NCBI GenBank assembly: GCA_015492915.1
Contig: WGED01000192.1
Coordinates: 1-17,743 of the forward strand
Length of the DNA: 17,743 nt
Direction: 5' to 3'
Source of the DNA: Cyclobacteriaceae bacterium
Lineage (GTDB): Bacteria > Bacteroidota > Bacteroidia > Cytophagales > Cyclobacteriaceae
Shown: piece by piece, positions 1 through 5,712 of the stretch
Layout: the number at the start of each line of letters is the position of its first letter
Position numbering within the stretch: the first letter of the stretch is position 1
Position numbers and translations under genes: made by a program
The notes under the pieces: generated by a model
What the model was told of the DNA's origin: nothing
What the model saw: the letters and a program-made list of their open reading frames with translations, nothing else
Database searches by the model: none

Positions 1-1
1 C

Positions 2-1234
2 AAAACGCAATTGCCCTTTCAGAAAGTCAGTCAGCACACCCTAAGCTTGGACAACACATGGTATATCGGTGACAGCCATCTGGATCTGATACTTGGTTAC
101 GGAGAAAATAACCGGCGCGAGTTTGAGGATAATAAAAATACCGCTATTCTCAATATGAAGCTCAGCACGTTCACATACAATCTCAAATGGCTTTCTGCGC
201 CTGTCAGAGACAGGCTGAGCATCATAGCAGGCCTGCAAGGCATGAACCAGCATAATAAGAATTACGGTGAGGAGCGTTTGATTCCGGATGCCACAACCAA
301 CGATTTCGGTGCTTTTTCTATTTTCAACTATAAGCCGGGGGTTTTTCAGTTTCAAGCGGGACTGCGCGTTGATTTCAGAAATATCGATGCGAAGCCTTTC
401 CAGTCTCCGGAAGCAAATTTCCCCCAATTCAACAAAACCTACAGCAGCTTTAATTATTCGGCAGGGGGCGTTTATGCCCGTGATAAAATAACCCTCAGAC
501 TTAACTTATCTTCAGGCTACCGCACACCAAACACCTCCGAACTTTTATCCAACGGCATTCACGAAGGCACACAGCGATATGAGATCGGTAACACCGGGCT
601 GGAAAGCGAATACTCCAATCAGTTTGATTTTACCGTTGATTTTCATACGGATCATGTGAGGCTTTCCGTAAATCCCTTTTACAACTTCATCAATAATTAC
701 ATTTTTCTCATGCCCGTTGACTCGGTAATTGAGGGTGTGCCTGTGTATCGCTATACGCAATCTTCAAGTAAGTTGTATGGTGGGGAGGCCGGCATTCACA
801 TTCACCCCCATGCGGTTCACTGGTTGCACATCAGCAGCAATATTTCCCTGGTTATGGCAGAGGATAATGATGGCAATCCCCTGCCATTGATACCCGCTAC
901 AAGGATAAACAGCATGCTCAAGGCGGAATTACATACGAAAGGGAAATTCCGCATCACGGAGGTATTTATCCGCGATACTTACAAATTTGCACAAAACCGG
1001 ACCGGAATGCTCGAATCGCCGACACCGGCATACAATCTTGTGGACATCGGAATATCCATGGAAATATTGACCGGCGGCAAACCGTTGGAGATATCCACAG
1101 GTATTAAAAATCTTTTTAATGTGCGCTATATCGATCACCTGTCCAGGCTGAAAACCCTCAACATCCCCAATCCCGGCATCAATGTGTATGTGGGCTTGAA
1201 ATTCGGATTTCTCAAAAAAATCGGCAAAGCATGA
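2..1234 (+). CDS. TonB-dependent outer-membrane receptor, C-terminal part (5' end outside window)
   Basis: The frame is open from base 2, so the start, signal peptide and plug domain lie upstream of the window; about 410 residues remain. What is seen is the barrel of a TonB-dependent receptor: alternating aromatic/polar strands, the SGYRTPN..EL element typical of these barrels (near base 520), and a C-terminal block with LFNVRYIDHLSRLK and PNPG before the closing strands. Family knowledge: such receptors import metal chelates or other scarce solutes across the outer membrane, powered by TonB-ExbBD. A histidine-rich stretch, HIHPHAVHWLH (bases 797-829), and the DHLSRLK/PNPG ending recall zinc- or copper-related receptors of the ZnuD type, but this is inference. 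The ATG at 1232 in ATGAGA overlaps the stop codon and opens no useful frame. Substrate unknown; the family call is firm. Confidence 0.93.
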   Translation, partial: KTQLPFQKVSQHTLSLDNTWYIGDSHLDLILGYGENNRREFEDNKNTAILNMKLSTFTYNLKWLSAPVRDRLSIIAGLQGMNQHNKNYGEERLIPDATTNDFGAFSIFNYKPGVFQFQAGLRVDFRNIDAKPFQSPEANFPQFNKTYSSFNYSAGGVYARDKITLRLNLSSGYRTPNTSELLSNGIHEGTQRYEIGNTGLESEYSNQFDFTVDFHTDHVRLSVNPFYNFINNYIFLMPVDSVIEGVPVYRYTQSSSKLYGGEAGIHIHPHAVHWLHISSNISLVMAEDNDGNPLPLIPATRINSMLKAELHTKGKFRITEVFIRDTYKFAQNRTGMLESPTPAYNLVDIGISMEILTGGKPLEISTGIKNLFNVRYIDHLSRLKTLNIPNPGINVYVGLKFGFLKKIGKA

Positions 1235-1238
1235 GAAA

Positions 1239-1283
1239 ACGGTCATTTTTTTCGGTGAAAAAGATTGCCGGGCCAATGACCGT
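1239..1283. terminator. Inverted repeat after the receptor stop, possible terminator
   Basis: ACGGTCATT (1239-1247) is repeated inverted as AATGACCGT (1275-1283), with a 27-base spacer that contains a short CGG/CCG pair. It starts 5 bases after the receptor's stop codon, where a terminator or mRNA-stabilising stem would be expected. There is no clear U-run after the stem on the plus strand, so intrinsic termination is uncertain. Confidence 0.35.
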
Positions 1284-1300
1284 CCTATGATCCATTATTA

Positions 1301-1493
1301 AACCCAAAATTCTCACCAGGATTTCGTTATGAGAGGTTAAAGTACAACTTGTCCCGCCAGGGCGGGAAGAAAATCAGCACGTTTGATGAGGAAGCATAAT
1401 GCACTTTTATGGTGACGAGTCAAACATGAACGAAGTGCCTGATTTTAAAGTAATTTAAGCTCGGAATAGAAAGGTTATTGAGAATTTTGGGTT
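1301..1493. repeat. 193-base element with perfect 15-base terminal inverted repeats (MITE-like or structured RNA)
   Basis: AACCCAAAATTCTCA (1301-1315) occurs as its exact reverse complement at 1479-1493. Inside lie further stems: TCCCGCC/GGCGGGA (1352-1367), AAAATCAGCAC (1370-1380) against GTGCCTGATTTT (1435-1446, one extra C), GTTTGA/TCAAAC (1381-1386 and 1420-1425) and CATAA/TTATG (1395-1399 and 1407-1411). The last three are nested, so most of the element folds into one branched structure. It has no ORF of note and no obvious target-site duplication. It could be a non-autonomous mobile element (MITE), a dispersed intergenic repeat, or a structured RNA. The symmetry is directly visible; its mobility is inference. 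Confidence 0.65.
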
Positions 1494-1527
1494 AAAAAAA
1501 AGGCGAAGGACTTTCGTCCAACGCCTT
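1494..1527 (-). terminator. Hairpin with U-run on the minus strand
   Basis: AAGGCG (1500-1505) pairs with CGCCTT (1522-1527) and, inside, GGAC (1508-1511) pairs with GTCC (1516-1519) around a TTTC loop; two unpaired A residues flank the inner stem on each side. On the minus strand the stem is followed directly by a run of T (complement of 1494-1501), the form of a Rho-independent terminator. No minus-strand gene is visible just to its right, so it may instead be a leader hairpin of the plus-strand gene remnant at 1546. Confidence 0.5.
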
Positions 1528-1545
1528 CTAACAGACAACCTAACC

Positions 1546-1645
1546 ATGAAAATGAATTCCTAAACTTTTACTCTTTATGTTACTCGCCGGCAAAATAAAC
1601 GGAGGTGACTTGATAAGTTTGCATTGCAGGGTGTCAAAAAGGTGA
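1546..1645 (+). pseudogene. Possible remnant: frameshifted start of an exported protein
   Basis: ATG AAA ATG AAT TCC TAA at 1546 stops after five codons. If one T is removed from AATT at 1555-1558, the frame continues as MKMN-PKLLLFMLLAG and runs to TGA at 1643-1645. That is a lysine-rich N-terminus followed by a hydrophobic core, i.e. the beginning of a signal peptide, and it is preceded by a hairpin and a short leader (CAACCTAACC). After the Gly the sequence (KINGGDLISLHCR) no longer looks like an exported protein. I read this as the leftover 5' end of a deleted gene, perhaps a SusC-type receptor, with one inserted base. Chance is the main alternative. Within it GGAGGTGA (1601-1608) is a perfect Shine-Dalgarno octamer with no well-placed start codon. 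Confidence 0.35.
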
Positions 1646-1657
1646 CACTTCTTTTTC
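1631..1657 (+). terminator. Candidate Rho-independent terminator
   Basis: GTGTCA (1631-1636) pairs with TGACAC (1643-1648) across a six-base loop and is followed by TTCTTTTTC (1649-1657). The stem is short, but the U-rich tail fits a plus-strand terminator. It sits right at the end of the gene remnant and 138 bases before the ThuA-domain gene, so it would insulate that gene from upstream transcription. Confidence 0.4.
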
Positions 1658-1742
1658 ATAATTTGCTGCGAAAAACACCGATATTTCATGGATTTGTACA
1701 ATTAATTATCTGAAAAAAGTTGAGTTATTGTGACCGTTTGGC

Positions 1743-1774
1743 TTGATGATGTGGTTATATCAGGCTTATCTTTA
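1743..1774 (+). promoter_or_regulatory. Possible Bacteroidota-type promoter for the ThuA-domain gene
   Basis: TTG at 1743-1745 and TATCTTTA at 1767-1774 are separated by 21 bases. The Bacteroidota vegetative promoter has TTTG near -33 and TAnnTTTG near -7; here the -7 box differs in its last base and the -33 box has only TTG. Transcription would start about 15 bases before the ATG at 1795. This is the only passable match in the 140 bases upstream. Confidence 0.3.
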
Positions 1775-1794
1775 TTGCTTTAAACCCCTTAGAA

Positions 1795-2724
1795 ATGAAA
1801 AAGACATTTATAATTTTTCTGCTCGCAGCTTTTATTTCACCTGCGGTAATTGCACAGGTCGAATCACAAAAACCTTTCCCGCTCGACGACGCCTGGAAGC
1901 AAAAGATCTACGACCTGGCGCCGGCAAAGACCACTGTGCCGTTTACCCAAAAACCTAAAGTGCTGTTGTTTTCCCTCTTTACCGGATATGAACATTGGGT
2001 CATCCCTCACGGCGATGCGGTAATCGAAATCCTGGCAGACAAAACGGGTTCCTTTGATGTGACCCAAAGCAATGACATCGCCATGTTCGAAAAGGACAGG
2101 CTCCATGAATTTGACGCGATTATTCTGAACAACAACTGCTCGAAGGGCGATCACCGCAACCTGTTTTACGATGCGCTGCTCGACAACAAAGACATGACGG
2201 ATGCAGAGCGCTTTGCCAAAGCGGATGAGTTCGAAAAGAACCTGCTGGAGTTCGTGAAAAACGGCGGTGGGCTCATGGCCTTTCACGGAGGCATTGTCAT
2301 GCAAAACAATTCTGCAGAATTCAGTGAGATGCTCGGCGGCAGCTTCGATTATCATCCGCCACAGCAAAAGATTGAGCTGAATGTCGTTGATAAAAACCAC
2401 CCGCTCGCCAAAGCATTCAAAGGTAAGCCGTTCGTTCACATCGATGAACCGTACATGTTTAAAAATGCCTATTTCAAAAAGAATTTCAGGCCGTTACTTT
2501 ACATGGAATTTGCCAAAATCCAAAAAATGAAGCATGAGCCAATAGACAAAGTGGCTTATGTATCATGGATCAAGCGCTATGGAAAAGGAAGGGTTTTTTA
2601 TGTGTCGCCGTCGCACAATGCCCAAAGCTATGAGGACCCGCGGCTATTGCAATTTTACATGGATGGCCTGCAATATGTCTTCGGCGATCTGAAATGCGAC
2701 GACTCGCCGATAGGGGCGCAATAG
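1795..2724 (+). CDS. Secreted ThuA-domain protein
   Basis: This 309-residue protein has a signal peptide (residues 1-20, ending VIA before Gln21) and then a ThuA-like domain, a class I glutamine-amidotransferase-like fold. Visible marks are KVLLFSLFTGYEHW (55-68), where family members have the F/S-x-T-x-G-F/Y-x-H strand-loop, FDAIILNNNC (106-115), the glycine-rich turn GGGLMAFHGG (157-166), HIDEPY (215-220) and the closing YGKGRVFYVSPSHN (262-275). ThuA domains are named for a Rhizobium trehalose-utilisation gene and are often attached to secreted glycoside-active proteins in Bacteroidota, but their reaction is not established. Cys115 does not sit in a nucleophile-elbow context, so amidotransferase chemistry is not claimed. 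The ATG chosen gives the signal peptide directly. The gene stands alone, between a possible terminator upstream and a hairpin-rich gap downstream. Confidence 0.88.
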   Translation: MKKTFIIFLLAAFISPAVIAQVESQKPFPLDDAWKQKIYDLAPAKTTVPFTQKPKVLLFSLFTGYEHWVIPHGDAVIEILADKTGSFDVTQSNDIAMFEKDRLHEFDAIILNNNCSKGDHRNLFYDALLDNKDMTDAERFAKADEFEKNLLEFVKNGGGLMAFHGGIVMQNNSAEFSEMLGGSFDYHPPQQKIELNVVDKNHPLAKAFKGKPFVHIDEPYMFKNAYFKKNFRPLLYMEFAKIQKMKHEPIDKVAYVSWIKRYGKGRVFYVSPSHNAQSYEDPRLLQFYMDGLQYVFGDLKCDDSPIGAQ

Positions 2725-2780
2725 AAGGACGATAATTCATGGGAAAACGGCCATCTCAAGGCCCGTCACTATTAGATGCC

Positions 2781-3039
2781 GTTCCTACGGAACTCTCCCG
2801 CTGCCTTTGATTTCCAATGTCTTGCGACATTGTCCGTAATATGCCCTGCCTGCAGCAGTGGCTTCCCGGTTTTTGCTACAATTAAAATCGCCTGATTTCC
2901 ATGGGAAAAAGATTCCGTAGGAATCGCTTATCACAGGCAGGGACGCAAATCCCTGCAAATCAAATTCGTGTGAAGGAGTTCCGTAGGAACGTTATATATT
3001 TTCCTATGGTGGATAATAGACATGGCGCCCGCATGCCAT
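2781..3039. repeat. Array of small hairpins in a gene-free stretch
   Basis: The 370-base gap after the ThuA-domain gene contains no credible ORF but many short palindromes: GTTCC-TAC-GGAAC (2781-2793), CAATGTC-TTGC-GACATTG (2815-2832), TTTCC-ATG-GGAAA (2896-2908), GATTCC-GTA-GGAATC (2911-2925), GCAGGGA/TCCCTGC (2937-2956), GTTCC-GTA-GGAAC (2978-2990) and ATGGC/GCCAT (3022-3039). Three of them share the core TTCC-TAC/GTA-GGAA, so the same unit is present in both orientations. This looks like a degenerate cluster of dispersed intergenic (REP-like) repeats between two convergent genes. A role in termination or mRNA stability is possible but inferred. A 66-codon frame crossing it is not a gene. 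Confidence 0.6.
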
Positions 3040-3066
3040 CAGATACATCCCTCAAAATAAGTTATG

Positions 3067-3092
3067 AAAAATCACCGTTTTTTCATGGCCAT
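3067..3092 (-). terminator. Candidate terminator of the sterol reductase gene
   Basis: Reading the minus strand just past the TGA, ATGGCC (complement of 3087-3092) can pair with GGTGAT (complement of 3071-3076) with one mismatch and one G-U, followed by TTTT. The loop CATGAAAAAAC also forms the loop of the terminator after the aminotransferase at 5684-5712. The stem is imperfect, so confidence is moderate. Confidence 0.4.
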
Positions 3093-3094
3093 CA

Positions 3095-4417
3095 TCAATA
3101 AATACCGGGGATGACCTTGTAGGGCACTTTTTGGCAGTATTCGTCCCAATACTTCCCGTACTTCAGGCGGCACTTTACATCATCGCGCTTGGCGCGGTGG
3201 AACAGCAGGATGGTGAGGTACACCACATAGAAATAAGGCATGAAGTTGTCGAACAGCGCAGGCAGCGACCAGCACAGCGCGCCGAGGATCTCACCCACAT
3301 AGTGAAAATGCCTGGTGACGCCCCACCAGCCATCTACCAGCAAAATGCTCTCCCGTTCCTTGCCCTTGTTGTCGGTGTATTTCGCCCTGATGATGCGCGC
3401 CTTGTGGCCCCAGATATTATAATCGCCATCATGCTCACGCACGTTGATACGCTGGCGGTTCATGTTGGTTTTGCTCCAGAAGCTCAGCAGAGCCACCACG
3501 ACGAGCACAGCAGAAAAACCGAAACCGAGTTGATTGGGATGCTGCACGAGGTAGTGGGCCGTGAGCGTATAAACGGCAGGCACCCACACCATCACGCCCC
3601 ACACGATGTAGTAACCGGCGCGGTCTTCCTGGATGTCCATCGTCTTGAAATATCCCGATTCGTAATAAAAAAATATTCCTACATAAATAAGCTGCAGCAC
3701 CACCGACACGATCATCGAATCGCTTACCGCTCCGTAGAGCTCGTACTGCTTGTCGGCAAACGCGAGGAGGAGCAACGGCCACGACATCATGCCGAAACGA
3801 CTGTTGGTAAACTGTTTTACATTGATGGTGAAAATATGCGGATACAGGTCGGTGCCCCAATAGTAATCAAACAGCGGGTTACCGCTCGATCCGCTGTCGG
3901 GTGTGCTCGGTGTGTAAATGCCTTTGAAATAAAGAATGATACAGAAAAACCAGCTAAAGACATTGAGCGCGCCGAGTATCTCGCCAAAATGATCGTAGAT
4001 CATCGCCGGACGGAAAACCTCTATCTGAAACCCCAGAAGCCAGAAAAGAAAAAGTGACGCAAGAAACGACAGAAAACCATTTTGCTTGTACTCGGGAGTG
4101 AAGCCGTTTGGTGTGGTCGGACCGTGTACTTTTTTGCCGGGCAGTACCTTCATAAACAATATCTGCGCTGCGGCGAATATGACTATGATCTTCCATGCGG
4201 TGGCCGAGCCCCAGAATACAGGCGCCCATATCTCATAAATGCCACTGAAAATGCCCCTTTCTCCAAGAAACCTGAAAAGCTCCAGAAATGATCCGTCGAG
4301 GTTCTGGCTGGTGTACCAGAACAGAATGGCCGACGGCGGTGTGAGCAATATGATAGCGATCACACCGAGATTTCTCAATATTGGATGATTTGTATAATAG
4401 GTCTTTTTCTGTGCCAT
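3095..4417 (-). CDS. Sterol reductase, 7-dehydrocholesterol reductase-like (ERG4/ERG24 family)
   Basis: This is a 440-residue polytopic membrane protein; human DHCR7 has 475. From memory of the animal enzyme, order and spacing of the conserved blocks match throughout: TPNGFTPEYKQNGF (102-115), YWGTDLYPHIF (186-196), FADKQYE (220-226), YESGYFKTMDIQEDRAGYY (252-270), VYTLTAHYLVQHP (282-294), then the sterol-reductase signature LLVDGWWGVTRHFHYVGEI (359-377) and the C-terminal KYGKYWDEYCQKVPY...PGIY. The family reduces sterol double bonds with NADPH in the membrane; the Delta7 enzyme converts 7-dehydrocholesterol to cholesterol, while relatives (ERG24, TM7SF2, DHCR24-like ERG4) act at C14 or C24. 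The residues here resemble DHCR7 more than ERG24. The gene lies 48 bases downstream of the transporter gene with no terminator between, so co-transcription is likely. No sterol-synthesis gene is visible in this window, so the substrate may be host-, diet- or community-derived. ATG at 4417 begins MAQKKTYY. Confidence 0.93.
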   Translation of the reverse strand: MAQKKTYYTNHPILRNLGVIAIILLTPPSAILFWYTSQNLDGSFLELFRFLGERGIFSGIYEIWAPVFWGSATAWKIIVIFAAAQILFMKVLPGKKVHGPTTPNGFTPEYKQNGFLSFLASLFLFWLLGFQIEVFRPAMIYDHFGEILGALNVFSWFFCIILYFKGIYTPSTPDSGSSGNPLFDYYWGTDLYPHIFTINVKQFTNSRFGMMSWPLLLLAFADKQYELYGAVSDSMIVSVVLQLIYVGIFFYYESGYFKTMDIQEDRAGYYIVWGVMVWVPAVYTLTAHYLVQHPNQLGFGFSAVLVVVALLSFWSKTNMNRQRINVREHDGDYNIWGHKARIIRAKYTDNKGKERESILLVDGWWGVTRHFHYVGEILGALCWSLPALFDNFMPYFYVVYLTILLFHRAKRDDVKCRLKYGKYWDEYCQKVPYKVIPGIY

Positions 4418-4465
4418 GGGCCTCGCTTGCTGTGGTTAATAATTAAATGTTCGAAATGTTAAAGT

Positions 4466-5476
4466 TTAGCTATCGGCTTTATAAAACAATTTGCCTGTCG
4501 CGACAAGGCTGGCAAACATAAATATTCCGAAGGTGAGGCTGCTGAATGCCAGTTGCATACCGCCTGAAATCACGTGCCCGCTTGTGCACCCGCCGGCTAT
4601 GCGGGCTCCCAGGATCAATATAAATCCGCCGATAAAGGCCCATATAATCCTGTTGGGTATAGATGGCTTTCGATATTTCTTCCAATTATCATGCAGCACT
4701 ACGGCTTTAAATTCCCTCGTGATGAGGGAATAGACGAGACCGGCTACAAACGCCCCTGACAGAAAGATAAGCTCCCAGTGCCCGGATACCTGGATTTTTT
4801 GAAAATAGCTGTTATTGGTATTGCCCGCTAGCAGATCACCGAGATAAGGATAGGTCGTTGATGCACCGATGACCCTGTCTGTCACGTCTTTATGAAATAC
4901 GATCGCCTGAAACACCGCCAGCGCTATGCCCGCGATCAGCCATTTTTTACCGCTGGCCTTCTCTATCTTATTCAGATAGAAAGCAAGTTTGATGAATGCC
5001 GCTCCGATAATGATGATCAGGAAGGAAAATAAAAACCCATTTCCCAATAATGAATGCAATGAAACTTTTCCAAAGTCCGGCTCCATGAGCCATTTCAAAG
5101 ACGGTTGGATAAGTGTATAAACATAACCACCGAGCAGACCGCCCAGGATGCCCACCAGTGCATCGAGCGACCCTTCACCAAGTGATACAGCCATGGTGCC
5201 CGGGCAATAACCCAGTATCGCCATGCCGATGCCGAAGATCACGCCACCGGTTACCACACCCCCGAGCAGAAACGGTTTGATATGGTATGAGGCAAACCCC
5301 ATCATGATCTCAAAATTTATCAGGATGATCCCGGCGCCGACCGCCACCAGAATCATTTTGGCAACAGTATGATCGCGCAACATGGCCTGCCCGCTGATGG
5401 TGTTGAACCTGTTTACTTTGGCATATCGTAAAATAGCGCCGAACAAAAATCCCAGAACAAAAATCACAACTGTCAT
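4466..5476 (-). CDS. YeeE/YedE-family sulfur-compound (thiosulfate) transporter
   Basis: A 336-residue, highly hydrophobic protein with about nine to ten membrane segments and the two signature cysteine loops of the YeeE/YedE family: GYCPGT (89-94, Cys91) in the first half and GGCTSGH (295-301, Cys297) in the second. These short half-helices come from an internal duplication, and their cysteines pass thiosulfate or related sulfur species across the inner membrane in characterised members (TsuA/YeeE). This is the fused two-repeat form; some bacteria encode the halves as two small proteins. No TusA, rhodanese or persulfide dioxygenase gene, which often accompany this family, is present nearby. 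It is the upstream gene of a probable two-gene unit with the sterol reductase. The ATG at 5476 gives a first membrane segment straight away. The substrate is inferred from the family. Confidence 0.9.
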   Translation of the reverse strand: MTVVIFVLGFLFGAILRYAKVNRFNTISGQAMLRDHTVAKMILVAVGAGIILINFEIMMGFASYHIKPFLLGGVVTGGVIFGIGMAILGYCPGTMAVSLGEGSLDALVGILGGLLGGYVYTLIQPSLKWLMEPDFGKVSLHSLLGNGFLFSFLIIIIGAAFIKLAFYLNKIEKASGKKWLIAGIALAVFQAIVFHKDVTDRVIGASTTYPYLGDLLAGNTNNSYFQKIQVSGHWELIFLSGAFVAGLVYSLITREFKAVVLHDNWKKYRKPSIPNRIIWAFIGGFILILGARIAGGCTSGHVISGGMQLAFSSLTFGIFMFASLVATGKLFYKADS

Positions 5477-5683
5477 AGCATTGTCATTAATATGAATATC
5501 TATTCAATCCCCTCATTTCAGGTCAAAAAATCCCGGTTGGAGAATTAAATATAATTATTTTGTGTTCACACCGAAAAATTCGGCTCTTAAATCTTCTTCA
5601 GTCGGAAGTCTGTCTGTTGGAGTGGAAAGATATAGTCCTGAATTAAATGTCAGGGTGCCAAAAGCCTGCAATCGGCAAATCAT

Positions 5684-5712
5684 TAAAAAAATGCCTGTTT
5701 TTTCATGGCATT
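5684..5712 (-). terminator. Rho-independent terminator of the aminotransferase gene
   Basis: On the minus strand, AATGCC (complement of 5707-5712) pairs perfectly with GGCATT (complement of 5690-5695) around an 11-base loop, and a run of T (complement of 5685-5690) follows directly. The upstream arm overlaps the TAA stop codon of the aminotransferase. This is the clearest terminator in the window. Confidence 0.75.

Noticed and set aside
1301..1493. CRISPR or insertion-sequence interpretation of the inverted-repeat element
   Set aside because: There are no regularly spaced direct repeats, no transposase frame and no evident target-site duplication; only a MITE-like or structured-RNA reading fits.
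1864..2439. 191-codon minus-strand frame opposite the ThuA-domain gene
   Set aside because: It is antisense to a gene with a signal peptide and family motifs, and its translation shows no domain.
2901..3101. 66-codon plus-strand frame in the hairpin array
   Set aside because: It is made of palindromic repeat sequence and its translation is Arg-rich and low in protein-like patterning; treated as non-coding.
3131..4057. 308-codon plus-strand frame opposite the sterol reductase
   Set aside because: It lies wholly antisense to a gene with clear family motifs, and its translation is rich in His, Arg and Val with no domain; it mirrors the codon pattern of the real gene.
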